A stretch of 64,000 nt of DNA, taken from Candidatus Opimibacter iunctus (GTDB taxonomy: Bacteria; Bacteroidota; Bacteroidia; Chitinophagales; Saprospiraceae). A program made the translations under genes and the position numbers. The DNA is taken from positions 23,466-87,465 of the forward strand of contig JADJVH010000017.1 in NCBI GenBank assembly GCA_016716665.1, read 5' to 3'. The notes beneath the pieces were generated by a model. The model saw only the letters and a list, made by a program, of their open reading frames with translations. It did not search any database and was not told where the DNA came from. How positions within the stretch are numbered: the stretch's first letter is position 1; every line of letters begins with the position of its first letter. This document shows, piece by piece, positions 40,030 to 50,117 of the stretch.

Positions 40030-41238
40030 ATGCAGACCATCACATCCACATCCGTATTCCACAGGGAGTCTACTTTCAGTATTGAAGGGCAGTCCTATAA
40101 GGCTATCCTGTTCAGGTCGTGCCATGATCCGTATTTTACGGATACGGATTGTACCAGCCTTTTTCAGAGCAAGGCTTATCATGCTGCACTGGAATCAGCC
40201 CCACCGGAAAAAATGGATTTTTGGTATGTACGGCTTGAAGAGAGTGATCGGTTGGCTGGGATGCTATGTTTCCAGGTCAAGGATTTCAATCCCGGAGACA
40301 GCCTGAAAAACCAGATAAATGGGAGCATTGTCAGGAATGCCCGCTATAAAATGGCCTCTCTAATCAATCTCAGCGTGCTTTGTTTAGGTAATACGCTGGT
40401 CACCGGGGATTATGGTTTCTGCTTTAATGCCGGTGTACCAGATCGACTGCAGACCTTGCTCATGATGGAGACTATCGACTGGATGTTATCCCTCAAGGAG
40501 TTTCGCCGCATAGGTCTCATCTTTGTCAAGGATTTTTACAAGGACATCTTCAGTGAGCTACCGGATTCGGTCTATTGCAAGCGGTATCATGCCATTGATA
40601 CCCAACCCAGTATGATCATGGAAATCCCTTCGAAATGGGGAAGCTTGCAAGGTTATCTTGGCACACTAAAATCCAAATACAGGGTAAGGGCAAAAAAAGC
40701 GCTTGAAGTCGGGCATAATCTTGAACTGGTTGAGTTGCAGGAGGCAGAGATTGAGGCGCTAGAGCCTGAATTGCATAAACTGTATCTGAAGGTGGTGGAT
40801 GATGTCGGATTCAACCTGTTCATCCTAGCAGAAGGATATTTTACTGCGCTCAAGAAGTCGCTGGGGGATAAGTTCCGGCTTTGGATATACAAGGACAAGG
40901 GGGAATTGATCTCCTTTTTTACCGTTTTCGAAGATGGGGATATCCTTGATGCCCATTTCCTTGGTTATGATCCTGAAGTCAATCATAAGTATAAGTTATA
41001 CCTCAATATGCTGCTTGCCATGATCGATATGGCTGCAAAGCAAGGGTTTCATCAATTGCAGTTGTCCAGGACAGCCACCGAGATTAAAAGTTCGGTAGGA
41101 GCGGAAGGAGTGCCCATGTGGGCTTATATGAGAGCCCCCAGCAGGTCCTTTAACTGGCTGGTACCCAGGCTCTATAGCTTTTTCAAGCCAGATCTGGACT
41201 GGGTGCCGAGGCAACCATTTCATGAGCCTGAGGCCTGA
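40030..41238 (+). CDS. GNAT-fold (FemAB/BioF2-like) acyltransferase
   Basis: A 402-residue cytosolic protein. The C-terminal half (about 200-370) fits the GNAT-like fold of peptidoglycan- or lipid-modifying transferases: LGTLKSKYRVRAKKALEVG, then FRLWIYKDKGELISFFTVFEDGDILDAHFLGYDPEVNHKYKLYLNMLLAMIDMA. The N-terminal half likely repeats the fold. Similar Bacteroidota genes are annotated only as GNAT family N-acetyltransferase, and the substrate is unknown. It is monocistronic with its own promoter and a very short leader. Confidence 0.65.
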   Translation: MQTITSTSVFHRESTFSIEGQSYKAILFRSCHDPYFTDTDCTSLFQSKAYHAALESAPPEKMDFWYVRLEESDRLAGMLCFQVKDFNPGDSLKNQINGSIVRNARYKMASLINLSVLCLGNTLVTGDYGFCFNAGVPDRLQTLLMMETIDWMLSLKEFRRIGLIFVKDFYKDIFSELPDSVYCKRYHAIDTQPSMIMEIPSKWGSLQGYLGTLKSKYRVRAKKALEVGHNLELVELQEAEIEALEPELHKLYLKVVDDVGFNLFILAEGYFTALKKSLGDKFRLWIYKDKGELISFFTVFEDGDILDAHFLGYDPEVNHKYKLYLNMLLAMIDMAAKQGFHQLQLSRTATEIKSSVGAEGVPMWAYMRAPSRSFNWLVPRLYSFFKPDLDWVPRQPFHEPEA

Positions 41239-41281
41239 CGGCTAACATGGACATGGCATTATGCCCTATGCTTGTGTCCAT

Positions 41282-41289
41282 TATCTTTG
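41282..41289 (+). promoter_or_regulatory. predicted -7 element of valS
   Basis: TATCTTTG matches TAnnTTTG exactly, 30 bp before the valS ATG. No well-spaced upstream TTTG was found. Confidence 0.5.
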
Positions 41290-41319
41290 CCCTCATACAA
41301 TCACAGATGATACACAGAT

Positions 41320-43981
41320 ATGGAAGAGTTGTCAAAACGGTACGTTCCCGGGGATATAGAAGATAAGTGGTACCAGCATTGGATGGATTCAGGGCATTTT
41401 CACTCTACCCCTGATGACCGGGAGGCCTTTAGCATAGTGATACCTCCACCCAATGTGACGGGTCAGTTGCACATGGGGCATATCCTCAACAATACCATCC
41501 AGGATACCCTCATACGGAGGGCCAGGCAGGAAGGCAAGAATGCCTGCTGGGTGCCGGGGACAGATCACGCCTCCATCGCTACAGAGGCAAAGGTGGTCAA
41601 CATGCTTCGTGAGCGCGGCATCAAGAAATCGGATCTCACACGGGATGAATTCCTGGGCCATGCATGGGAGTGGACAGAAAAATATGGAGGTATCATCCTG
41701 CACCAATTGAAAAAACTTGGGGCATCATGTGACTGGGAGCGCACTGCATTTACGATGGATGAAATCCGCTCTGATGCAGTCATCGGGATATTTGTAGATC
41801 TCTATCGTAAAGGAAAACTATACAGAGGCAAGCGCATGGTCAATTGGGATCCTGCTGCGCAGACTGTATTGTCCAACGAAGAAGTCATCTATGAGGAAGA
41901 AAAGACAACCCTTTACAAAGTCAGATATAAAATCGCGGGGACTGTTGATGAATGGATAACGATTGCTACGACAAGGCCTGAGACTATCCTTGGTGATACA
42001 GCGATAGCTGTACATCCGGATGATCCGAGATATACTCATCTGCATGGGAAGATGGCCATCGTGCCGCTGATCAACAGGGAGGTGCCGGTCATTGCAGATA
42101 GCTATGTCGATATGGCTTTTGGTACAGGTGCATTGAAGGTGACACCAGCCCATGACATTAATGACTATGAGATCGGATTGCGGCACGGACTTGAGGTCAT
42201 CGATGTACTCAATGCGGATGGTACGATGAGCGAAGATGCGCAGATGTATATCGGACTGGACCGGGACGTAGCGAGAAAGGCTATGTTTGAAGCATTGACT
42301 GAAGCAGGTCAGATCGTTGCCACAGAGGAACTGATCCATAATGTGGGCAGGTCTGAGCGAACACGTGTGGTCGTAGAGCCAAGGTTGTCATTGCAATGGT
42401 TTGTCGACATGAAGACCATTGCAGAGCCTGCCTTGCACGCCGTGCTTGAAAATGAAATTGAATTCTATCCAGAAAACCTAAAGAATACCTATCGCCATTG
42501 GATGGAGAATATCCGGGACTGGTGTATCTCCCGTCAATTGTGGTGGGGGCATCAGATCCCTGCCTGGTACCTGGTCAATGAAGTTGCCGGCAGTCGTAAC
42601 ATGACGGATGAGCATCAGGTGTTTGTTGGGGCCACTGCAGAGGAGGCACTTGCAGAAGCCAAGCGGATCACGGGTCGAGGAACTCAAGTTGACTGACCTG
42701 CGTCAGGATGATGATGTACTGGACACCTGGTTTTCATCCTGGCTGTGGCCGATCAGTGTGTTCAATGGATGGAAGGACCAGAAGGAGATTGATTACTATT
42801 ATCCAACCAGTGTGTTGGTCACCGGATGGGATATCATCTTCCTCTGGGTAGCAAGGATGATCATGGCCGGCTATGAGTGGAAAGGAGAGAAGCCATTCCA
42901 ATCCGTTTACTTTACGGGCATGGTGCGTGATAAGCAGCGGCGCAAGATGAGCAAGCAGTTGGGCAACAGTCCGGATGCACTAGCGCTGATCGATCAGTTT
43001 GGTGCAGATGGTGTGCGTTATGGCATCATGGCATCGGCGCCTGCCGGTGGGGATATTCTGTTTGATGAAAAGCTTTGTGAACTCGGCAGGAACTTCTGCA
43101 ATAAAGTATGGAATGCGCTTCGTCTCGTGAAATCATGGCAAGTAGATGCATCATTGCCTCACGATGATGGACGTGCCCTTGCAATACAATGGATGCATTC
43201 AAGGCTCAATGCGGTGGATACTGAATTGCGCAGGCATTACCAGCAGTTTCGTCTTTCAGAAGGGGTTACTTCATTGTATTCCTTTGTGTGGGATGATTTC
43301 TGTAGTGTATTCCTTGAAGTGATCAAGCCAGCCTATGGGGCAGGTGCTGATCAGAAAAGTTATGATGCCACCCTGGAACTCTTTGAAGAGATATGCAAAT
43401 TGTTGCATCCCTACATGCCTTTTATCACGGAGGAGATATGGCATCAGTTGAAGGACAGGGCCAAAGGTGATGATTGTATGATTTCACTTATTTCTTCTGC
43501 GCCAGGTGAAGTGGAGCCAAGGGTCATGGAGGTGTTTGATCACATCCTCACCGTAAAATCTTCTGTCCTCGAGTTGAGGAACCAACATCAGTTGTCTCCC
43601 AAGGAGACAATCGTGTTAGTGTTCCCTTCCGATCCTGAACTTGTTACCTTGTGGAATACACCTGGTGCTGAGGCCATATTGCATAAGCTGGCCAATGCTA
43701 CCTGTGCTGAAGGTATCGGAGAAGGCGTTTCATTCCTGGCTGGAAAATATCAATACCATGCTGTCCTGACCATTGAAGTGGACAAGGAGGCTGAACTGAA
43801 ACGGATGAATGAAGAACTTGCTTACTATATAGGGTTTGTAAGCAGTGTGGAGAAAAAGCTCAGCAATGAAAAATTTGTTGCTAATGCTAATCCTGAAGTG
43901 GTCGAGAAGGAGAGACAAAAGAAGGCCGATGGTGAATCCAAGATTGAGCAGCTGCAAAAAAGCATTGCCTCGTTGAGCTAA
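41320..43981 (+). CDS. valS: valine--tRNA ligase (frameshifted)
   Basis: Charges tRNA-Val. The HIGH motif appears as NVTGQLHMGHILNNT (about residue 47-61) and KMSKS as RRKMSKQLGNSPDAL. The editing (CP1) domain is present (TTRPETILGDTAIAVHP), and the C-terminal coiled-coil arm is visible near the end. The frame breaks at the G3 run at 42672-42674: the first part stops at 42696. Removing one G gives RITVEELKLTDLRQ and then the conserved DDDVLDTWFSSWLWP. Restored length is about 886 residues, normal for the family. As an essential gene, it is strong evidence that such breaks are assembly errors. Confidence 0.94.
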
Positions 43982-44004
43982 ATATTTATTTGATAAAACA
44001 CCTC

Positions 44005-44721
44005 ATGATGCGGAAATATGTATGGATAATCGTTTCGTTGTTCATACTGGAACTTATTCCTTCCGCATGTTCCGCGCAGTATGTCATCAAGGTATTGCCA
44101 AGATGGATGTTCAGCACGCACCTTGACTACATGTTGCCTCAATCTCCTGTAGACCGTTTTCTTGATGCGGATGACTGGGGGTATCGTTTTGAATTTCAAT
44201 ACCGGTTGCAGTACAACAAGCCATTTCTTGCCGGGCTTTACCTTAGTGAGGCGGGATTAAGCAAGTATGAGCTTAATTACATTCTCTATGATCCGGATGG
44301 AGCGATCTCGGTACGTGAGAAAGCGAATACGAGGCGACTTGAATTTGGCTTGACTGCCGGGTTTTATCCGGAGATCAATTGGTTGCTACAGCCCTACGTG
44401 CAAGGCAGGGTAGGGATGGCGGTATATCAGTCTTCCAGTATACTGACAGATGATGATTCAGATGAAAACATAGAGCGGATATCAGAGATGACATCAAGTG
44501 TATTGGCTTATGGAATGGATTTCGGTATCCATATCGTGCCCAATATCTGGTATCTGCGGGGTGATGTAAGGGTCGGCTTTGTAGCCAATCCAAGTGGCAC
44601 TTTTCTATCCCTTAATGAAGAGAATGCGGGGTCTACAGGGCACCCAATTGAATACTTTGAGCAACATACTTCGTCGGCCAATTGGCTGAAGTTTTCGGTG
44701 GGGTTGAGTTATTTGTTTTAA
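44005..44721 (+). CDS. outer-membrane beta-barrel-like protein, uncharacterised
   Basis: A 238-residue exported protein. A signal peptide of about 22 residues ends near ACSAQ. The rest alternates hydrophobic and polar residues in strands (FEFQYRLQYNKPFLAGLYLS, FGLTAGFYPEINWLLQPYVQGRVGMAVYQ) and ends in a strand with a C-terminal Phe (WLKFSVGLSYLF), the outer-membrane barrel signature. About eight strands are visible. ATG at 44005 is chosen over an in-frame TTG at 43990. It follows valS by 23 bp and precedes rluD by 19 bp. Function unknown. Confidence 0.65.
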   Translation: MMRKYVWIIVSLFILELIPSACSAQYVIKVLPRWMFSTHLDYMLPQSPVDRFLDADDWGYRFEFQYRLQYNKPFLAGLYLSEAGLSKYELNYILYDPDGAISVREKANTRRLEFGLTAGFYPEINWLLQPYVQGRVGMAVYQSSSILTDDDSDENIERISEMTSSVLAYGMDFGIHIVPNIWYLRGDVRVGFVANPSGTFLSLNEENAGSTGHPIEYFEQHTSSANWLKFSVGLSYLF

Positions 44722-44740
44722 TTGTGGCTATTTTTACACC

Positions 44741-45802
44741 ATGTTGAAAGATCAGGAGATAGAATCAGACGGAGAGGAAGGTTTATATGAGCATCATCGT
44801 TTCCTGGCGCCTGATGGGCTGACGCCTGTCAGGGTGGACAAGTACATCCAGATAAAGCTCCAGGGGATATCACGTAATAAGATACAGAATGGTATCCGTG
44901 CGGGTGCTGTGCTGGTGGATGGGGCGGCTATCAAGTCCAACCACAAGCTCAGGCCCGGTGAGACTATTACTATCCTGCTGCCTAAACCTCCGGATATTGG
45001 GGAGAGTATAGTGCCTGAAAACATTCCACTGGACATCAGGTATGAAGATGATGATGTCATGGTGGTATACAAGCCACCTGGGTTTGTAGTTCACCCAGGA
45101 ATCGGTCATGAGCGTGGAACGCTGGTCAATGCGCTCGCTTTTCACCTGCAGCAGACTGATATGCCGGTTTTGCCGGGTAATACGCCTGACAGGCCGGGAT
45201 TGGTACACCGCATTGATAAGGATACATCCGGATTGATATTGATCGCCAAGAATGACTATGCCATGACCCACCTGGCAAAGCAGTTTTTTGACCACACCAT
45301 CACCCGTGAGTACAATGCGATCGTATGGGGCAGCCCTGATCCGCCGGAAGGCACGATTGAGGGTGCGCTGGGAAGGGATCCAAGATTCAGGCAGCTGATG
45401 ACTGTATTTGAAGAAGGAGAAGGTGGTAAAGAATCCACGACCCATTATGAGACACTGGAAGACCTCTATTATGTGAGTCTGGTCAAGTGCGTCCTGGAGA
45501 CAGGTCGTACCCACCAGATCAGGGTGCACATGAAGCATATTGGCCATCCTGTGTTCAGTGATGAGCGATATGGTGGAGACAGCATATTGAAAGGAACGAT
45601 TTTTACGAAGTACAAGCAGTTTGTTGAGAATTGCTTTACGATATGTCCACGTCAGGCGTTACATGCGCGTACACTTGGATTTGATCACCCTGTGACCGGG
45701 GAAAGAATGTTTTTTGATTGTGAATTGCCGGATGATATGAACAACCTCCTCATCAAATGGAGATCATACGTGGCGCATCGAAAAGAAACCCTTGGGCAAT
45801 GA
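44741..45802 (+). CDS. rluD: 23S rRNA pseudouridine synthase, RluD type
   Basis: Makes pseudouridines in helix 69 of 23S rRNA in known RluD members. The 353 residues include an N-terminal S4 RNA-binding domain (about 20-80; VDKYIQIKLQGISRNKIQNGI) and the catalytic domain with HRIDKDTSGLILIAKND (active Asp, about residue 152), then RTHQIRVHM and the C-terminal RQALHARTLGF. The full form with S4 separates it from the short RluA-type gene at 28.3 kb. Its stop codon overlaps the next start by ATGA. Confidence 0.9.
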   Translation: MLKDQEIESDGEEGLYEHHRFLAPDGLTPVRVDKYIQIKLQGISRNKIQNGIRAGAVLVDGAAIKSNHKLRPGETITILLPKPPDIGESIVPENIPLDIRYEDDDVMVVYKPPGFVVHPGIGHERGTLVNALAFHLQQTDMPVLPGNTPDRPGLVHRIDKDTSGLILIAKNDYAMTHLAKQFFDHTITREYNAIVWGSPDPPEGTIEGALGRDPRFRQLMTVFEEGEGGKESTTHYETLEDLYYVSLVKCVLETGRTHQIRVHMKHIGHPVFSDERYGGDSILKGTIFTKYKQFVENCFTICPRQALHARTLGFDHPVTGERMFFDCELPDDMNNLLIKWRSYVAHRKETLGQ

Positions 45803-46814
45803 CCGACAGGAAGGCCTTCTTGGGATCATTACCGGCATTAAAGGCATTTCTACTTTCGGATACACCGGAGAGAGAAGAAATCATTCAGCGAGCTTATGGG
45901 GCCAACCAATGGTTTGTTCCTTCATTTACAATCCAGGCATTAGAGGCGATAGCTAATGAATTTCTTGACGAGGAAAAATGCAGGAAATGGATCGAATCTT
46001 ATGTCTTTATCCAATGCCACACAAAAGACAGTAGCCCTGATCATGGCCGGCAATCTGCCATTGGTTGGTTTCCATGATCTCCTTTATGTACTTGCTGCAA
46101 GGCATAAGGCTATGATCAAACTAAGTGATAAGGATCCGTACCTGTTGCCATGGGTCGCACAGCATTGGATCAGCATATGTCCTTCACTTTCTGCAGCTAT
46201 TTCCTACACCAATAAGTTTGAAGGATTTGATGCCGTGATTGCTACGGGTAGCAACAACAGTGCAAGGTATTTTGATTATTACTTCAGGTCATATCCGCAT
46301 CTCCTGCGACAAAACAGGAATGGTGTTGCTGTACTGAATGGCCAAGAGAGCGTGGATGACCTAAGAAAACTTGCGAAAGATATCTTTCTGTTTTTTGGAT
46401 TGGGATGCAGGAATGTATCAAAGATCTATGTTCCCGGGGCTATGATTTCAGTGCCTGGGATGAAGGGATGAGTGAGTGGAAATTTATGGAAGACCATAAC
46501 AAGTACAAGAACAACCTCGAATACAATTACGCCATATTCTGATCAACAGTATCCCTCATCTCAACATCGGCCAGTTGATCCTCAAGGAGGACGAAGCGAT
46601 TGCTTCCAGGATCGGATGTCTTCATTACAGCTACTATGACGACCTGGCTGATGTAGCTGCCATACTTGAAGAGAGAAGGGAGGAGATACAATGCGTGATC
46701 AGCCAAAATCCAATCACCGGATGGGAGTACATCGGATTTGGTGAAAGCCAGCAACCGCGCCTGGAGCAGTATGCTGATGGGGTGGATACCATGCAATTTC
46801 TTGCGAGATTATAA
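45799..46814 (+). CDS. LuxC-like acyl-CoA reductase (three frame breaks)
   Basis: NAD(P)H-dependent reduction of an acyl-CoA to an aldehyde is the family reaction. The start ATG overlaps the rluD stop. Three one-base changes join the frames: one T fewer at 46006-46008, one G more at 46436-46439 and one C more at 46539. The join reads VLSNATQKTVALIMAGNLPLVGFHD, then IYVPGGYDFSAWDEGM, then YAIFLINSIPHLNIGQLILKEDEAIASRIG. FFGLGCRNVSKIYVPG contains the expected catalytic Cys of the aldehyde-dehydrogenase-like fold. Restored length is about 338 residues. It resembles the single-gene acyl-CoA reductase of non-luminous Bacteroidota; physiological substrate unknown. Confidence 0.75.
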
Positions 46815-46823
46815 GCCATATCG

Positions 46824-47456
46824 ATGAGGGTATCAAAAAAGGAAAAAGCCATTGCTATCGCCCGGATACTCGATGAGTTGTACCCGGAGGTTCCAGTTCC
46901 GTTATCACATAAAGATCCATATACTTTGCTGGTGGCTGTGATCTTGTCTGCGCGATGCACGGATGTCAAAGTCAACCAGGTCACTCCATATCTCTTTAAA
47001 AAGGCTCATACAGCAAAAGCAATGGCCGGGCTTGATGTAGGCATCATCAAGGAGATCATCAAGCCATGCGGGTTGTCTCCGGCCAAGTCGAAGAACATTA
47101 AGGAGATGTCACGAATACTTACAGAGCAGTATGGAGGAAAGGTGCCAGAGACGTTTGCTGAACTCGAAGCATTGCCTGGCGTAGGGCATAAGACAGCTTC
47201 TGTAGTGATGGCGCAGGCATTTGGTGTGCCTGCATTTCCGGTAGATACGCATATACATCGGCTGGCCAGAAGGTGGGGATTGAGTGATGGAAAAAATGTC
47301 GAGAAGACGGAGGCTGATTTAAAGAAGTTGTTTCCTGAGGACACCTGGAACAAGCTGCATCTGCAGATTATTTATTTCGGAAGGGAATATTGTCCGGCGA
47401 GAGGACATGTGAAGCAGGCTTGTCCTATCTGCTCACGCTATGGCGTGAGCGAGTAA
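46824..47456 (+). CDS. nth: endonuclease III
   Basis: DNA glycosylase/AP lyase for oxidised pyrimidines in base excision repair. The 210-residue product has the helix-hairpin-helix LEALPGVGHKTASVVM (with the catalytic Lys, about residue 118) and the catalytic Asp in FPVDTHIHRLARRWG. The C-terminal iron-sulphur loop is unusual: YCPARGHVKQACPICSRYGVSE gives Cys spacings of 9 and 2 and lacks a fourth Cys, unlike the CX6CX2CX5C of Escherichia coli Nth. It follows the acyl-CoA reductase by 9 bp. Its stop codon opens a 7-bp repeat array. Confidence 0.93.
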   Translation: MRVSKKEKAIAIARILDELYPEVPVPLSHKDPYTLLVAVILSARCTDVKVNQVTPYLFKKAHTAKAMAGLDVGIIKEIIKPCGLSPAKSKNIKEMSRILTEQYGGKVPETFAELEALPGVGHKTASVVMAQAFGVPAFPVDTHIHRLARRWGLSDGKNVEKTEADLKKLFPEDTWNKLHLQIIYFGREYCPARGHVKQACPICSRYGVSE

Positions 47457-47516
47457 ATATCGGTGATATGTGATCTGTGAGCAGAAATCGGTGATCGGTG
47501 ATCCGTAATCAGAAAA
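47454..47516 (+). repeat. heptanucleotide array at the nth stop codon
   Basis: From the TAA stop: TAAATAT, CGGTGAT, ATGTGAT, CTGTGAG, CAGAAAT, CGGTGAT, CGGTGAT, CCGTAAT, CAGAAAA. Units share GTGAT. It is inverted relative to the array at the convergent tamL stop 125 bp away. Confidence 0.8.
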
Positions 47517-47640
47517 ATTGTCTGGTGTAAAATTCATCTCGAGAGTCGGGAGACGCAAATTATATTGCATTAAAGTCTGGTTTGAGCTATCAGCTATCAG
47601 TCGATGTGCTAAAGCACATTACTATGTTTACACAGAATTG

Positions 47641-47680
47641 GATGATCACAAGATCACAGATCACTGATCACCGATCACTA
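47641..47680 (-). repeat. heptanucleotide array at the tamL stop codon
   Basis: Read on the minus strand, directly after TAG: TGATCGG, TGATCAG, TGATCTG, TGATCTT, GTGATCA. Each of the first four units begins with TGA, so all three frames meet a stop within 21 nt. The array forms an inverted pair with the nth array. Confidence 0.8.
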
Positions 47681-50089
47681 GAAGGGAAGTCCGACGGCTA
47701 TCTGGGGCTCTGCACCTGAGGGGAAGCGGCGGACATTAGCCTTGAGATAGCGGGAGCCGTTAACAGGATAAGGGTTGAATAACTTGTAGCCAAGGTCGAG
47801 GCGTAGAATAAAGAAATCAAGGTCCAGGCGGATACCGTATCCATAACCTACACCGAATTCCTTGTAAAAGTTGTGGGACAGATCTGCCTCAGGCCTGGTG
47901 GGGTCATATTTGAGAATCCATACATTGGCAGCATCCATAAAGACTACACCATCAAAGTACCAGAAGAGGGGAAACCTTAATTCAGCTGAAAGGTCGATTT
48001 TAAAATCACCGGTCTGATAATAAGGCAGGTTTGGATCTATTGGTGTAGTGTCTTCGTATCCGCCCGGTCCTAGCTGCCTGATCTGCCAGGCCCTGTTGCT
48101 GAGCGCACCACCAACATAGAATTGCTTAGGGTAAGGAACCTGTTTTGTATAAGGGCCATATGGGGAGGCAATGCCCGTGTTTATTTTCAATGCAAAAGTT
48201 GTATTTCTGCTCAGGTCGCGGTAGTAGCGGATATCAATTTCTCCTTTTGCAAATTGGGAGAATTGGACAACGTCTTCCGGTTTGCCATTGGGATTTAAGA
48301 CAATCTCTTTTTGATTGCCACTGATTTCATTGGCGATGGAATTGATGGCATACATTTCAAGGCCAGAGAGTTCAGCGCTGTGGAGGACCCTGAAATGCCC
48401 GGGTTTAGCCTTGTTTTTTGAATTGACTTCATAGAGATAATTCCTGAACAGGAAACCTGTGAACAATTGGTTTCCAAAACTTTCCTGCAGAAATTTATTG
48501 TTATCCAGGATCGCCTGGTATGCCGGTTTAGCCGTCGGTACGAAGAGATCAAACCCTATGCGTGTAATCGTTAATTTCTTAAAAGGGTCGGGCTGGATAT
48601 CATAGTTGAGGTTGGCGTTGACATTATAGTAATCATACAGGTCTGTGATGACCACATAGCCAAATCCCATGCTCAGGCGGCTGCTGGCATCCTCCACGAG
48701 CCATTTGTGGAGGCGGTTTGCAAAGTTGGTCGTCTTTTCCGGATCCTTTGAGTAGCCGATCATATGATAGATCTTCAAGGGGTCCATAAAGCGGCGAAAG
48801 GACAGATCGGTGCCAAGGCCAATATTGAGGCTATTGAGCAGTTGAGGATACGTTTCGGTTTGCTTGTTGAAGAAGTTAAACTCGAATCCGAGCTCGAGAT
48901 TCACATTGAGGACTTCGGCCCGGCCAAAAATATTTCTATCCCTGTAATTGGTGCTGAAGGAAGTTCCAAAAAGGGATTTGCGTTCTGCAGAGGCTATATT
49001 GGAATAGGTGAGTTCGCCGTTGAGATCAAAATTTATCTTTTTATTGCGTGTCAGCAGGAAGGTGTAATCGATTGTGGGCAAACCACCGGGTGTAGAATCC
49101 AACAATGCACTGGGGCTGACAAACTTGATGAGTTCTATCCTGCCAAGATTCCTGATAGTGTGATCAAGATTGTCCTTGTTGGTATATTCAAACGGATGGA
49201 GAAAGACATTCCGGCTGATCGCTTCTGGCTTCAGCGTGAAAAGGTTGGTATCCGGCAGGAAGTATTTTATCTGATTGACGATCGTGTCATGGTAATGCCC
49301 TGCATCTGTTATGCTGTAATCGGGATAGACATTGATATCTCCCACAAGATACTGTTGATGAAATGTGCTGTCAGTAGGGTTTAACAACCTAAGGACAACC
49401 TTGACTTGGTTTTTGCTGGTGTCAACTTCCAGTGGAGAAACGAAATTTCCGTCAAAGGTGGCGTAGCCATGATTTTGAAGCAGCCTGACCAGCCTTTGTT
49501 TCTCCTGGGTATATAACTGAATATCCAGCGGGCTTTTTTCGGGGATAAAGGAACTTTCCATGGACTCATCTACGATACGCTGCAACGCAGTGTCTTTGGC
49601 GATAATCACGACCGTATCGATCACCAATCTGGGGCCGGGATCAACGGAGTAGACAATGCTGGTTTTCCTGTTGCTGGTTTTGGTACTGTAGGTGACGTAG
49701 GCTGACCTGTATCCTCGCACACCCAGATATTTCTGAAAGTCTTCGCTGGTCTGCCTGGCCTTCAGAGAATCATAAATGATTGGTCGGTTTTGGATGACCC
49801 GCTCCTCGTCCCATTTCTTGTGGTCCGGGTTTTCTGTCAGTTTTTGCTGGTACCTGTAATAATAAACGTGACGGGGGAAGCCGGCGGAATATTTAGTTTC
49901 AGGCTGCCGGTATAGGGTCAGCAGGTTTTCACTCAGTTCCGATTTGCTGTGGATAGGGTGATCCGATTTGATTTTAATCTTGTTGGACATGAGAAAGGAC
50001 TCTCCATCCTTCAGATATTTTTTACTATTGCATGCGGAAAGGAGTAACAATAGTGCCAGCCCGGTGCCCCACAATGCAGTGTGCATCAT
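47678..50089 (-). CDS. tamL: TamL-type outer-membrane assembly lipoprotein (BamA/TamA superfamily)
   Basis: A 803-residue Omp85-family lipoprotein. The signal peptide ends at a lipobox (LLLLLSACNSKKYL) and the mature protein starts GESFLMSNKIKI, the pattern of Bacteroidota TamL. POTRA-like domains occupy about 30-340 (YSVDPGPRLVIDTVVI, FTLKPEAISRNVFL), and a beta-barrel follows to the C-terminus, ending in VGLPF. The barrel includes GGALSNRAWQIRQLGPGGY, the conserved loop-6 (R-W type) of Omp85 proteins. ATG at 50089 is preferred over 50152 because the latter overlaps the divergent trmH gene and spoils the signal peptide. The usual partner tamB is not in the window. Confidence 0.85.
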   Translation of the reverse strand: MMHTALWGTGLALLLLLSACNSKKYLKDGESFLMSNKIKIKSDHPIHSKSELSENLLTLYRQPETKYSAGFPRHVYYYRYQQKLTENPDHKKWDEERVIQNRPIIYDSLKARQTSEDFQKYLGVRGYRSAYVTYSTKTSNRKTSIVYSVDPGPRLVIDTVVIIAKDTALQRIVDESMESSFIPEKSPLDIQLYTQEKQRLVRLLQNHGYATFDGNFVSPLEVDTSKNQVKVVLRLLNPTDSTFHQQYLVGDINVYPDYSITDAGHYHDTIVNQIKYFLPDTNLFTLKPEAISRNVFLHPFEYTNKDNLDHTIRNLGRIELIKFVSPSALLDSTPGGLPTIDYTFLLTRNKKINFDLNGELTYSNIASAERKSLFGTSFSTNYRDRNIFGRAEVLNVNLELGFEFNFFNKQTETYPQLLNSLNIGLGTDLSFRRFMDPLKIYHMIGYSKDPEKTTNFANRLHKWLVEDASSRLSMGFGYVVITDLYDYYNVNANLNYDIQPDPFKKLTITRIGFDLFVPTAKPAYQAILDNNKFLQESFGNQLFTGFLFRNYLYEVNSKNKAKPGHFRVLHSAELSGLEMYAINSIANEISGNQKEIVLNPNGKPEDVVQFSQFAKGEIDIRYYRDLSRNTTFALKINTGIASPYGPYTKQVPYPKQFYVGGALSNRAWQIRQLGPGGYEDTTPIDPNLPYYQTGDFKIDLSAELRFPLFWYFDGVVFMDAANVWILKYDPTRPEADLSHNFYKEFGVGYGYGIRLDLDFFILRLDLGYKLFNPYPVNGSRYLKANVRRFPSGAEPQIAVGLPF

Positions 50090-50117
50090 GCGATGTCCTG
50101 AACGACAATATTTCAAT

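Noticed and set aside
47431..47450. GCTCACGC/GCGTGAGC hairpin as the nth terminator
   Set aside because: It lies inside the coding sequence and has no T-tract after it.
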